Positions 33,527 through 42,892 are shown, counted from the first letter of the stretch. The stretch: 64,000 nucleotides of DNA from Candidatus Saccharibacteria bacterium oral taxon 488 (GCA_010202115.1 CP047917.1:1-64000), one strand, 5' to 3'. The notes: generated from the sequence alone by a model not told the origin. Numbers and translations: made by a program.

Positions 33527-35683
33527 ATGCGGCTACTATTGGTAACCAGAGGGATTCCCGGCTCTGGTAAGTCGACGTTTCTCGCGGAGCAGGGGCTTGA
33601 TATGTATACCTTGTCGCCGGATGCGATACGGCTGATGCTGGCGTCGCCGCAGTTGACGCTTGACGGGCAAACGACTATGCCGTCGCGTCAGGATGCAATG
33701 GTGTGGCGGCTATTACACGAGATGCTGGAGCAGCGGATGACGCGGGGTGAGACGACGGTGGTTGATGCAACGCACACGACGCCGAATTACTTCAAGACGT
33801 ACGGCGAGCTGTGCCGGAAATATCGCTACCGGCTGGTGGTGATTGATTTTGCTGATGTGCCGCTGGCGGTATGTCAAGAGCGTAATCGAGGGCGGCCGAG
33901 CCATAAGGTGGTGCCGAGTAGCGTACTTGAGCGCATGCATCGGCGGCTGCAGCAAAGTTCACTGCCGAAATGGGTGACGGTGGTGCGGACAGCTGAGGAG
34001 GTGAATCAACTGCTTACTAATCAGCCAGAGAACGTTGATAGATATCGGGCGATTCATCACATTGGCGATGTCCAGGGGTGTTTTACGCCGCTGAAGGAAT
34101 ATGTCGAGCGGTATCCGCTTCGGGATGATGAGCTGTATATTTTTGTCGGTGACCTGTTGGATCGCGGCACGGAGAATGATGCGGTGATGCGATTTGTTTG
34201 TGACGAGCTACTTGACCGACCAAACGTGCGGTTCGTCGAGGGCAATCATGAGCTATATCTCTGGCAGTGGGCGACTGATCAGCCGGTTGCGGCGCGGGTG
34301 TTTAGCGAACAAACGCAGCCGCAGCTGGAGGCGGCAGGCATTGATAAGCGCAAGGTAGCGCGGCTGATGCGGCGGATGGATCAATATATTTTGTACCAAT
34401 TTCGAGACCAAACCGTCTTGGTGACGCATGGTGGACTTAGTACGCTGCCGGAGCGGTTGCCGCTGGTGGCGACCAGCCAGCTGATCCATGGCGTGGGGGT
34501 GTATGATGAGGTTGGGGCGGTGGATGATGCATTTATGGCGCAGACTGATGACGCGACGTTTCAGATTCACGGACATCGCAACAGGCAAAATTACCCCACG
34601 CGCTACAACGAACGGTGCTATAACTTAGAGGGAAAGGTTGAGTTTGGCGGCGAGCTGCGAACAGTGCGGCTGGACGAGAACGGCATGACGCCAATCACTA
34701 TTCGAAACCAACAGGCAACAGCGCGGCTGTATCCGGAAAACGCAGCGTTCCTAAGCCAGCTGCGGCAGAATCGTTACATTCGCGAATCAATCCTGCCGGG
34801 TGATATCAGCTCGTTTAATTTCAAGCCCGAGGCATTTTATCGTCAAGCATGGACGACGCAAACGATGCGGGCGCGCGGACTGTTTCTCAATACGCTGACA
34901 AACGAGATCGTGATTCGGGCCTATGACAAGTTTTTTAACATTGGCGAGCGGCGCGATACTGAGCTAGCGGCGCTGGAGCAGACGATGACCTTTCCGGTGC
35001 GGGCGTGGGTGAAAGAGAATGGATTTTTAGGATTAGTCGGGTACAATTCGGCGGCGGGCAGGCTGGTGATGGCGTCAAAGTCAACGACCGAGGGTGACTA
35101 TGCGGCGGCCTTTCGGCGAGAATTTTTGGAGCAATTTCGAGACAGACTGCCGTATATCACTGATTATCTGCGCCGTCATAACGTGTGTCTATTGTTTGAG
35201 GTCATGTTGCCGCGATTTGACCCGCATATTATCGCCTATGAGTCGGATCAGCTGGTGCTGCTCGATATCGTCAAGCGGCAGGTTGCATACGAGGCGGTCG
35301 ACCGGCAGGAGCGGGAGCGATTTGCGCGCGAGATTGGGGCGAACAGCAAGCGTCTGGCGGCGGAGTTTTCATCATGGAGGGAGTTTATGACGTGGTTTGA
35401 CCGGCTTCACGGCATGGCGTATCAGTGGCAGGGCGAGTGGATTGAGGGTTTTGTAATTGAAGATGCTGGTGGCTATCAGGTTAAGGTCAAGCTTGATTAT
35501 TATACCTTTTGGCGGCAGATGCGGACGGCACTGGCGGCGCTGCAGGCTGGTCGGCAGCCATCAACGAGGCCCGATTGTCCCGATCCGGCGCTGGCAGCCC
35601 GGGTAATTAAATATATGCGGCAGCTGCCCGTCGAGGAATTGGCGCGGCTGGACATCATCGCGCTGCGGCGACGGTTTGAGTAG
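33527..35683 (+). CDS. Polynucleotide kinase-phosphatase-RNA ligase fusion (Pnkp-like RNA repair)
   Basis: This 718-aa protein carries the three activities needed to heal and seal a broken RNA. An N-terminal P-loop kinase (GIPGSGKSTFLAEQ at residues 9-22; DATHTT) is followed by a metallophosphatase at about 175-390 (HHIGDVQGCF, VGDLLDRGTEND, VEGNHELYL, HGGLS, HGH). The C-terminal nucleotidyltransferase/ligase domain has a probable nucleotidyl Lys in VKENGFLGLVGYN near residue 495 and the end motif QVKVKLDYYTFW. The order matches bacterial Pnkp. No hen1 methyltransferase gene is adjacent. It starts 3 nt after the murE-like stop, so the two are cotranscribed. Confidence 0.88.
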   Translation: MRLLLVTRGIPGSGKSTFLAEQGLDMYTLSPDAIRLMLASPQLTLDGQTTMPSRQDAMVWRLLHEMLEQRMTRGETTVVDATHTTPNYFKTYGELCRKYRYRLVVIDFADVPLAVCQERNRGRPSHKVVPSSVLERMHRRLQQSSLPKWVTVVRTAEEVNQLLTNQPENVDRYRAIHHIGDVQGCFTPLKEYVERYPLRDDELYIFVGDLLDRGTENDAVMRFVCDELLDRPNVRFVEGNHELYLWQWATDQPVAARVFSEQTQPQLEAAGIDKRKVARLMRRMDQYILYQFRDQTVLVTHGGLSTLPERLPLVATSQLIHGVGVYDEVGAVDDAFMAQTDDATFQIHGHRNRQNYPTRYNERCYNLEGKVEFGGELRTVRLDENGMTPITIRNQQATARLYPENAAFLSQLRQNRYIRESILPGDISSFNFKPEAFYRQAWTTQTMRARGLFLNTLTNEIVIRAYDKFFNIGERRDTELAALEQTMTFPVRAWVKENGFLGLVGYNSAAGRLVMASKSTTEGDYAAAFRREFLEQFRDRLPYITDYLRRHNVCLLFEVMLPRFDPHIIAYESDQLVLLDIVKRQVAYEAVDRQERERFAREIGANSKRLAAEFSSWREFMTWFDRLHGMAYQWQGEWIEGFVIEDAGGYQVKVKLDYYTFWRQMRTALAALQAGRQPSTRPDCPDPALAARVIKYMRQLPVEELARLDIIALRRRFE

Positions 35684-35759
35684 GCGAGTGGCTGGTTTCT
35701 TGTCGTACGCGGGGGCGGTCTGGTACAATCTTGATATACGCATAACGGAGGGGGTGCTT

Positions 35760-37658
35760 ATGTGGAAGCTTGTCATTAGTATTATTGGGGCTGCGTTAGT
35801 GGTGTGCATCGCGGTGCCGGCGACGGCTGGAGCGGCTTCTGAGTATGATGATCTGGTCGAGAAAGTGACGACGAAGACCCTGATTAACTATGTGGATAAT
35901 TACCACGGTAAGACGTGCGGTTCACCGACGGATGATTATGCGAAGAAGTGGTTTTATTCTTTTAAAAGACAAAAATCTTTTGCAAATCCGCATCACCTTG
36001 AAGCTGTTGCAAGTCTTGAAAAAGCCATCAATTCACCAGCTGGTGCGTACGCGGTGATTTATACACAAAAGAATAATCACAATAACAATTCTAGTGCCTC
36101 GCTGGCTGCTGTATATTGGACCGAAGATGGTAGGGATGATTTTGAACTTAGTTTTCAGCAAGTCAACAAGGTTCGTCGACTCGTAGTCCAGCGGAAGGCG
36201 GGGTCGCACAAACAACTATATTTTGCAAGCATAGCGAGCCCAGCACTGCAGCAAATTAATTCAAATTATTGTATACCCGAATTTTTCTTAGGTTACACTA
36301 GCGGCAGTACTAGTCAATTTGCAATAGATGAAATTGGTCACAACAAGCTCCTCTCATCTAATTTTCGGACGGTTTATCCTGAAAACTACAGTGGTCCTCA
36401 AATAAATTCGGATGATCCGGGCGCGAAGTGGTATCCTGAGAAGTCCGGATATGAAGATTTATTAGATAAAATAACAACGAAGAAACTGGTCAACTATATT
36501 AATAATTATTATGGCAAATCATGTGGCTCTTTTGGAAGTGATTACTCTAGCCAATGGCTAACCTTGTTTGAACGCCAGAGCCGTTACTATGAGCGCCCCT
36601 ATCATCAAGATGCAGTTGCCAGCCTACGTAGGGCAATGGCTTACGGTGATTATGCGGTCGTTTACGACCAGAAAAATAATACGAAACCGTTATCACCATA
36701 TTTGATAAGTGTGTATTGGACAGAAACCAAGGGAGCTTTCAGAGGGCTCTTCCTTGGGGAGGACTCTTGGAGGTCATTTAGTATAGTTCGCTCTAAGGGA
36801 ATTAACATCTCAGAAAGACTACATTCGGCAGTTATTGCTAGTCCGCGACTTATTCAAAATTTTACTAATCAGTGTGACCCCGCTTTTTTATGGGGATATT
36901 CACAGTATCAAGTGTCGGAGGTTCATATACGCGAGGATCGGCACAGAAAGCTTTTCACCTCAACCTTTGACGTCGAATATCCAGACGGCTATAAGGGTAA
37001 GCCGATTCCTGGCGATCGACGCAATATCAAGTATCTCGCCCTCGGCGACTCCTTCTCCAGCGGCGAAGGCGACATTGATAAAAATCCGGCGACTGACCGG
37101 AAGTATTATCGCCAGTGGACGGACGTGAATGAAGATAAGGCGAAGGGCGCGCCGAAGGAAAAGTGCCATGTCAGTACGCGTTCGTATCCGTACAAGCTGG
37201 CGAATTGGATGGGGCTGGGTAGCGGCCCGTCGGCGGCGTGGGCGTCGGTTGCGTGTAGTGGGGCGACCGTGTATGACATGAATTGGGACAATTCGGGCGG
37301 CTATGAAGGGCAGGACAGTCCGCTCGGGCGGCTGCATGGTTATGACAATAAAGGAGTGTTGCAGAAGATGGCGCTCAACGAGATGATCCCAGGACGCGTC
37401 AAGCAAATCGAGTTCGTGAAGAAATACCAGCCAAAGGTGATCACGCTGACGGCGGGCGGGAATGATGTGGATTTTGGAGGGAAATTATTCAGCTGCGTTC
37501 CGTTCCCCAATACGTGCACCTGGGCAAAGATAGAGTGGCGCAACAAATTGAAGAGTGACATTGTAAATCAATTCGACAGACTAAAAACTTTGTATGAAGA
37601 ACTCAGGAAAGCTTCCGGTAATAAAGCAAAAATTTACGTATTTGGCCACAATTCGTAA
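35760..37658 (+). CDS. Secreted SGNH-domain protein, 5' part of a frameshifted gene
   Basis: This 632-aa product has a signal peptide (cleavage near ATAGAAS) and two internal repeats of about 190 residues (YDDLVEKVTTKTLINYVDNY and YEDLLDKITTKKLVNYINNY). An SGNH hydrolase domain starts at LALGDSFSSGEGD near residue 430, with block III TLTAGGNDVDF. It stops at 37656 in the middle of that domain. A -1 shift near 37652 continues smoothly into the frame of the next entry (VNGAPDAPCFGRGLLFLDAR), as the intact paralog at 55206 shows. The ATG at 35760 has GGAGGGGG upstream and a TGGTACAAT promoter. Confidence 0.82.
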   Translation: MWKLVISIIGAALVVCIAVPATAGAASEYDDLVEKVTTKTLINYVDNYHGKTCGSPTDDYAKKWFYSFKRQKSFANPHHLEAVASLEKAINSPAGAYAVIYTQKNNHNNNSSASLAAVYWTEDGRDDFELSFQQVNKVRRLVVQRKAGSHKQLYFASIASPALQQINSNYCIPEFFLGYTSGSTSQFAIDEIGHNKLLSSNFRTVYPENYSGPQINSDDPGAKWYPEKSGYEDLLDKITTKKLVNYINNYYGKSCGSFGSDYSSQWLTLFERQSRYYERPYHQDAVASLRRAMAYGDYAVVYDQKNNTKPLSPYLISVYWTETKGAFRGLFLGEDSWRSFSIVRSKGINISERLHSAVIASPRLIQNFTNQCDPAFLWGYSQYQVSEVHIREDRHRKLFTSTFDVEYPDGYKGKPIPGDRRNIKYLALGDSFSSGEGDIDKNPATDRKYYRQWTDVNEDKAKGAPKEKCHVSTRSYPYKLANWMGLGSGPSAAWASVACSGATVYDMNWDNSGGYEGQDSPLGRLHGYDNKGVLQKMALNEMIPGRVKQIEFVKKYQPKVITLTAGGNDVDFGGKLFSCVPFPNTCTWAKIEWRNKLKSDIVNQFDRLKTLYEELRKASGNKAKIYVFGHNS

Positions 37659-37723
37659 ATGGCGCTCCAGATGCGCCATGTTTTGGGCGCGGTCTTCTCT
37701 TTTTAGACGCAAGGGAGCGTGAG

Positions 37724-38941
37724 ATGATTACAAATTCTGTAACTTACCTTAATAACACTATTAAACAGGCTGCGAAAGCAGCTGGTGTCAAATATGTTGA
37801 TATAGAAAACGCTTTTGGAGATCACTGGCTTTGTGGTAACGGTGACAGACACGTTAACCCACTCTTGCTGAATGAGATGATTGTTAGTAGAATTCCAGAT
37901 CTTCGACTTCCTTGGGTAGAGTTTCAAGAAAGCTTCCATCCAAACGCCAAAGGCCACGCCGATATTGCTCGTGCTTTTAGGAAAGAGCTAGGTGGCGTTA
38001 ATCCTGCAGACTATAAAATCTGTAAAAATGACGCGACAACTTGTCCTGACAACTCTGCGACGAAGGATAATATACCAGCACCTCCCTATTTTAACGTTGC
38101 TAATGAACAGGAAGACATAAAGTTTACTTATTATAAACTATCCAACGGGACAGCAACAAAAGTTCAAGAAAAATATATAGAGATCAAAACATCCAGACGC
38201 CCGTACAAGCCCTGGAAAAAGGTATACGTAAAGATTTACTCTGAGCCAAGAGATTTGGGCGAGATTGAAGCTGATAAGAATGGTGAAATTAATGGATCTG
38301 TGGCGCTGCCTGAGGATTTGCCCGCTGGATATCACACGCTGGTGGTGTCTGGCGAGGCTCCAGATGGCAAGAAGCAGGAACTGTACCAAACCATTCTCAT
38401 TAAAGGTCCAAACCCCGAGGATATTGATGAAAATGGTACGCCGGACAAACTTCAACCCTGCGGGGCTTTCGCTCAAGCTGCTAATAAAGACGAAGACCTT
38501 GACGGCATCGACGACGCCTGTGACCCCGAAGTCACCGACCCTATCCTCTACACTGCTCGCAACGGTAAATCGTCGCTTGGCGAGGATGAGGATCGGATTT
38601 ATCTCTTTCGCAATACGCGAGCAGCTAATCTGACTGGTGTCACAAACGATTACGTTGACAAGTCAAAAAACCAGAACAACACTGATGCGCTGGTTGGACA
38701 TACTTTAAGCGAAGAGACACGCGGACTTGCATTCAATAAACTGGTCGTTATGAAAGAAGCTGACGGTGATATTAAAAAAGGAACGCCAATTATTCTCGCC
38801 AAAGACATAAACGAGAAGTGCTATGCTCTAAAACCAGAAAATTACCTATCGCCAGCACTCAAACCAGGATCAAAAGATTATAAACTACGAGGATTAACAA
38901 AACTAAATACACTAGCGAAGGGGGTTGGTTGTGAAGAATAA
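37724..38941 (+). pseudogene. 3' part of the frameshifted SGNH-domain protein
   Basis: The frame is open from about 37655 and read here from the ATG at 37724. It holds the missing half of the SGNH domain (VKYVDIENAFGDHWLCG, and the block V ESFHPNAKGHADIA). A beta-rich region follows with LPAGYHTLVVSGEAPDGKK, also present in the paralog (LPNGVQPGRHTLVLVG). A Ca-binding-like NKDEDLDGIDDACDPE motif resembling thrombospondin type 3 repeats comes next. Without the first half no SGNH nucleophile is present. Either the gene is recently dead, the read is wrong, or the frame is shifted on purpose. Confidence 0.75.
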
Positions 38942-39230
38942 AGATTTAAAAATGCTATTTATTGTTATGGTTCCTATTGTCATAGTAATTCTATTTTTCT
39001 TAATATTACGTCAATTTGCGGCTAAAATCTTTCCCTACGGCAACTCCTACTATGAATTTTTATACTCTAGCTATGCGGTAACTGGAGCTATGCTGCTATT
39101 CTTTGGGGTAACTCTATTGGCAAAAACTAAAGGTAGGCGTAAAATGTGGTCTCTGCCTGTGATTTTGTTAGCATTATTCTTGTTGGCTAGTTGGCTTTTG
39201 TACGGAGTACTAGACGATATTAGGTTTTAA
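38931..39230 (+). CDS. Small membrane protein downstream of SGNH gene (copy 1)
   Basis: This 99-aa protein has three hydrophobic spans and no recognised family. I choose the GTG at 38931: AAGGGGG lies 6 nt before it and inside the 3' end of the SGNH gene, with an 11-bp overlap. The upstream TTG (38925) would sit on the ribosome site. Small membrane proteins repeatedly follow SGNH giants here (compare 57679), suggesting an immunity, chaperone or anchor partner; this is speculative. Confidence 0.65.
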   Translation: MKNKDLKMLFIVMVPIVIVILFFLILRQFAAKIFPYGNSYYEFLYSSYAVTGAMLLFFGVTLLAKTKGRRKMWSLPVILLALFLLASWLLYGVLDDIRF

Positions 39231-39239
39231 CGCCTTAAT

Positions 39240-39335
39240 TGTGCGATTGCATTGAAATCTGGAGATGATGACTACAAGCTACGAGGATTAATAAAATTAA
39301 GTAAACTAGCGAAGGGGGTTGGTTGTGAAGAATAA
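39240..39335 (+). pseudogene. Duplicated remnant of the SGNH gene 3' end
   Basis: From 39249 the frame reads ALKSGDDDYKLRGLIKLSKL then AKGVGCEE and stop. This copies the end of the SGNH gene (ALKPGSKDYKLRGLTKLNTL then AKGVGCEE). The DNA identity includes the ribosome site and GTG start of the following small gene. It marks a tandem duplication of gene end plus small membrane gene, in which the large gene was lost. Confidence 0.8.
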
Positions 39336-39624
39336 GAAAGTTATAAAGTATTCAATCATGCTGTATACTGGTATACTGTCGGTTTTAGGATTGTGCCAGT
39401 TTCTAGGCATACCAAACCTTGATACAGCTTCAAGACACGACAGGATGTTGCTGGGAGCAACTATATGGTGGTTGGGTGTGGCCGGGGTTATTATAAATGT
39501 GATTATTGCAATAAGGCTTAGAACATCGAGGACCCTGGCTATTGTCCTGCTAATGTTGTGTATCGTGTTTGGCTTGGTCGGTGGTTTTCATTATTATCTA
39601 GCAGTTAACTGGAAATGGGGTTGA
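39325..39624 (+). CDS. Small membrane protein (copy 2)
   Basis: This 99-aa protein has the same first residues as copy 1 (VKNKK), a GTG start at 39325 and an identical ribosome site. It has three hydrophobic spans but a different sequence beyond the first residues. It probably arose with the duplicated remnant just upstream, then diverged or was swapped. Function is unknown. The following 145 bp hold no clear feature. Confidence 0.6.
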   Translation: MKNKKVIKYSIMLYTGILSVLGLCQFLGIPNLDTASRHDRMLLGATIWWLGVAGVIINVIIAIRLRTSRTLAIVLLMLCIVFGLVGGFHYYLAVNWKWG

Positions 39625-39769
39625 TCCGTGAAGAATAGAAGCAGCTTATATGTTTTGTTATCAATATCATTGCCAATATAATCGGGGATTTCATGACCAT
39701 TCGGCGGCCCATTGCTCATTGTGATAGGTTGATTAACTAACGCAGCCGATTTATCATGAGGGGTAGGTT

Positions 39770-40069
39770 ATGAAAGATGATGTAGCGACGACGGATAAGC
39801 CATACTTAAGCGATACGGTCGTGATTTTGCTAGTGGTCGCACCGGTGGCTCTGTGCGGGCTGCTCTTTGTTGTGGCTGGGTGGGATACGTGGTGGATTCG
39901 TGAATATCATGTCATCGAGATAGCAGCAATGGCGCTACCGATGCTATTGTCGGCGGCGGGAGTGTGGATGGCGGTGTGGCTGAAGGGTATATATAAACTC
40001 TGCGCGTTCAGTAGCCTCGCGGTAGCGGCATTGTTCTGGCTGGCGTTCCTTTATAAGCTATCGCAGTGA
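39770..40069 (+). CDS. Small three-span membrane protein
   Basis: This 99-aa protein has a polar N-terminus (MKDDVATTDKPYLSD) and three hydrophobic helices with Trp-rich short loops (GWDTWWIREYH). GAGGGGTAGGTT precedes the ATG. It has the same size class and topology as the two small proteins upstream but no visible sequence identity. Its 3' end overlaps the convergent gene by 12 bp. No function is assignable. Confidence 0.6.
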   Translation: MKDDVATTDKPYLSDTVVILLVVAPVALCGLLFVVAGWDTWWIREYHVIEIAAMALPMLLSAAGVWMAVWLKGIYKLCAFSSLAVAALFWLAFLYKLSQ

Positions 40070-40585
40070 TTTTTTACGACTCTCGTGGTACTTGGTGCGG
40101 TGATTGATAGTCATAAGCACTGTTCCGCAGATGAAAAGTGGCGGTGCGCAGAATAGGTATACAAACTCTCCCAGCCCATCAGCCAGAAAGCAGTTACCTA
40201 TGGAAAATCCGCTACCGCAGCGTCCAGGAATGCCCCACCCGCCGATCGTCATGTCGAGGAGCAGTATGAGTATTGCGAGGTAAAACAGGATACCTGTTAT
40301 GACAAGCGGCCAGCGATTGCGTAGGGTCTGATGGTGGGCGGTGATTGACCGGTCCGTTATCCCCATCATCAGCAAGGTGATAAGCATGGCGACAATGAAC
40401 CACATCGAGTCGTGCAGATAATAATCATAATAATAGTCGGGCGGGCCAAATTGGTCGGAGTTGAGCTTGTGTAGGTGGTCATTATGGGCAGTTGCAAGCA
40501 CAAAAACGAGGATCGTCAGGCCGTAAACAAGCCAACGCATAATGCGGGTGGCAATTGATTTTTTTGATGGAGTATTTTCAGTCAT
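40058..40585 (-). CDS. Four-span membrane protein
   Basis: This 175-aa protein is unrecognised. About four hydrophobic helices are present, with an acidic/Tyr-rich outer loop after the first (GPPDYYYDYYLHD) and a Cys-bearing loop between the third and fourth (GRCGSGFSIGNCF). It is expressed after the murF-like gene, whose TGA overlaps its ATG (TGATG at 40585), indicating coupled translation. The basic C-terminus (KYHESRKKSLR) is probably cytoplasmic. Confidence 0.7.
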   Translation of the reverse strand: MTENTPSKKSIATRIMRWLVYGLTILVFVLATAHNDHLHKLNSDQFGPPDYYYDYYLHDSMWFIVAMLITLLMMGITDRSITAHHQTLRNRWPLVITGILFYLAILILLLDMTIGGWGIPGRCGSGFSIGNCFLADGLGEFVYLFCAPPLFICGTVLMTINHRTKYHESRKKSLR

Positions 40586-41871
40586 CAATAGTCGCTTTCA
40601 AAAAACTGCCGTTTCTTTTCGAGCCACGCGTCTGATTGGCGGACGAGTTTTTGGCTGTCGGCAGAGTTTTTGAGGAGTGGCTTGATGGCTTCCTCGAGGT
40701 AGATGCCGCCCTGGGAGCCTTTGAAGAGGAAGGTGGTGTCTTTATTGGCCAAGCGAGTGAGGAACTCAGTGGCATCAGTGGCTTTAGTAAACGAAGTGAC
40801 AGTACAGCCATTTTGCCGAGCAACTGGAGCGAGGAATTGCCCGGCCAAGTGGCCAACAGTGATGACGTGATCGAGCTGTTTTGGGTCACACAGCGCGCCG
40901 ATGGCAGCGTGTTCATCGGCTGCGGTCTGGCCCAGCTCGTTCATGTCGCCGAGGACGGCAATCTTGGTTTTGGCGGGCAGCTGGTAAAGCGTCGTCAGGG
41001 CGGATTTTACAGCGAGGGGACTGGCATTATACGAGTCATCGATGATGGTTGCGTCGTTGATACCGGGCAAGATATTCATGCGGCCGCTGACTGGCGTGAA
41101 ATTCTCGAGCATGGTCATCACGCATTCAATGTCAAGTCCAAGCTCCAACGCCACCGCCGCCGCGCCGCCGGCAACACGGAGTTGATGTACGCCGACAACG
41201 GGGATGATGAATAGACGCGAGGTTTGGTCGGCGTGGACGAGCTGGCACTGAAAGCCCTTGCCACTGGTAAATTTACCAATAGCCATCTGGTAGTCAGCGC
41301 CCGGCTCGGTGCCATAGGAAATGATTTGGCCGCAATCGGCGAAGTCCACGAACTCGGGGCGGATATCGTCGCGGTTGTAGATCACTTTTTCGCTATATGC
41401 AGCGAGGGCAAATTCCTCGCGGGCGACAGTTTCTAATGAGCCGAAAAACTCCATATGCTCAGGTGCGATGGCGGTGACGATGGTAATGTCGGGGCGAATA
41501 TAGCGGCCAAACGCAGCCATTTCACCGGGGTGATCAATGCCAAATTCTTGGACGACAACATCAATGTCATGCTGGCGGCGGGCAGCACGGCGGGCTCGAC
41601 CCAAGACCGATAACCAATTCCATACCGAGCGGGGATTCTGCGGTGAGTCAACACCGAGGATTTCTAGTGGCGCGCTAAACTCGGCGTTGAAGTTGCCGCG
41701 GTTGGTGCGGACTTTATAACTGGAGTTTAGGACGCTGACGAGGGTTGATTTGGTAGTGGTTTTGCCGACGCTGCCGACGACGGCAACGAGCTTGATGTGT
41801 GGATTATGCAGGAAGAATGTAGTGACAGAGCGGGCGAGAATGCGCGAGATGAGGGTTTTGAAGAGTCTCAT
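40585..41871 (-). CDS. murF: MurF-like Mur ligase with short N-terminus
   Basis: MurF adds D-Ala-D-Ala to the UDP-MurNAc tripeptide. The 428-aa protein shows VVGSVGKTTTKS near residue 33, NRGNFNAEFSAPLEIL, VQEFGIDHPGEM, APEHMEFFGSLE and the C-terminal VLGDMNELG typical of MurF. Like the MurE-like protein it has only about 30 residues before the P-loop, an amphipathic helix, instead of the usual first domain. The ATG at 41871 is chosen because TGCTATACT ends 6 nt before it. A longer frame to 41949 lacks any start signal. Confidence 0.87.
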   Translation of the reverse strand: MRLFKTLISRILARSVTTFFLHNPHIKLVAVVGSVGKTTTKSTLVSVLNSSYKVRTNRGNFNAEFSAPLEILGVDSPQNPRSVWNWLSVLGRARRAARRQHDIDVVVQEFGIDHPGEMAAFGRYIRPDITIVTAIAPEHMEFFGSLETVAREEFALAAYSEKVIYNRDDIRPEFVDFADCGQIISYGTEPGADYQMAIGKFTSGKGFQCQLVHADQTSRLFIIPVVGVHQLRVAGGAAAVALELGLDIECVMTMLENFTPVSGRMNILPGINDATIIDDSYNASPLAVKSALTTLYQLPAKTKIAVLGDMNELGQTAADEHAAIGALCDPKQLDHVITVGHLAGQFLAPVARQNGCTVTSFTKATDATEFLTRLANKDTTFLFKGSQGGIYLEEAIKPLLKNSADSQKLVRQSDAWLEKKRQFFESDY

Positions 41872-41877
41872 GAGTAT

Positions 41878-41883
41878 AGTATA
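41878..41883 (-). promoter_or_regulatory. Extended -10 of murF-like gene (leaderless-type)
   Basis: TGCTATACT on the minus strand ends 6 nt before the ATG at 41871. A small hairpin CTTGAT-ATCAAG lies near 41918-41934 between this and the divergent gene. Confidence 0.55.
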
Positions 41884-41956
41884 GCATCTTTTGAATATGG
41901 GTAGTGAATCAGGAACTTGATTTTTTATCAAGTTTATGCTAATATTCACTACAGTT

Positions 41957-42871
41957 ATGCTTAATCATGAACGGACATCAGCACGAAGGTTAGCACCACC
42001 TCGTTGGGGCAGGGTGGATGACATATTATATGCTGTCACAAAAACACCAGAATACCAAAAAACAATCAATGAGGTGAAGTCTCAAAGAGCTGAGCGACAG
42101 CCAGCACAAGAGAGTAATACCGAAGAGTGGGGTGCACGACTTATCGAAAGCTTGCCTAGTGTGCTGCGCGGAAAAGCGGTCACTCTTCTGGCTGCACAAG
42201 CCGTGTCGGAGCGAGTGGGGCGAACCCATAAATATGAGAGCGACCAAACTCGTCAATTAGCGCTTATGGCAGCGATACCAAATTGGCTGTTAGCGAAGCG
42301 ACAGCTTGACAAACATGGCAAAACAATGGAACGCCCTGAGAAAAAGAAATTACTTGGTCCAATAATAGCATTTAACCATGCCCTTCGTAAGATAATCGAC
42401 GCGGAACAATGTTCAGGGATGCAGCAGTTGATTAATTTTGTTAATGACATTGTTTTAATGATGAGTGAGAGCGAGGAGGTCGCTCGGTATGCAGAAAATG
42501 CAGCACAAATAACCCTCGTTGGTATGAGACAGGAAATTGCGGCAGAGAGCGTGCTAAGTTCAATGCAGGAAGTGCATGGCATCAGGGGTGCAAACGACGA
42601 GGAAGAACTGGACGGTATAGATATTGTCGTGAATTATAACGGTATTGAGGTTGGGATTGATATTAAATCAAGCCAAACTGCCGCTGATAAAGCAAATGGA
42701 GTCGCTAGAGAACATAGAGATACTAAGTACATGGCAGTGTGGTCTGGGTTTACCGGTTGTGATTTTGGTAGCAATCTCATTTTGGAGGATTGGCAGCTTA
42801 GAAATCAACAAGGCTATTATCGCTCCGTTATGGATGTAGTGATTCAGCAAGTTGGACATAATGTTGCATGA
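41957..42871 (+). CDS. Putative PD-(D/E)XK-fold nuclease
   Basis: This 304-aa protein has no known name. The first 200 residues are mostly helical. The C-terminal part has ELDGIDIVVNYNGIEVGIDI followed by KSS, which fits the catalytic Asp-x(n)-Asp/Glu-x-Lys pattern of PD-(D/E)XK nucleases (Asp in GID, then D-I-K). The ATG at 41957 follows a TAATAT -10 by about 10 nt; an in-frame start at 41936 lies in the promoter. A small unknown gene follows 28 nt later. No methyltransferase is adjacent, so a restriction system is not shown. Confidence 0.6.
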   Translation: MLNHERTSARRLAPPRWGRVDDILYAVTKTPEYQKTINEVKSQRAERQPAQESNTEEWGARLIESLPSVLRGKAVTLLAAQAVSERVGRTHKYESDQTRQLALMAAIPNWLLAKRQLDKHGKTMERPEKKKLLGPIIAFNHALRKIIDAEQCSGMQQLINFVNDIVLMMSESEEVARYAENAAQITLVGMRQEIAAESVLSSMQEVHGIRGANDEEELDGIDIVVNYNGIEVGIDIKSSQTAADKANGVAREHRDTKYMAVWSGFTGCDFGSNLILEDWQLRNQQGYYRSVMDVVIQQVGHNVA

Positions 42872-42886
42872 TATATCAGAATAGTT

Positions 42887-42892
42887 TATAAT
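42887..42892 (+). promoter_or_regulatory. -10 element, leaderless-type
   Basis: TATAAT ends 7 nt before the ATG at 42900. No ribosome site is present. Confidence 0.5.
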
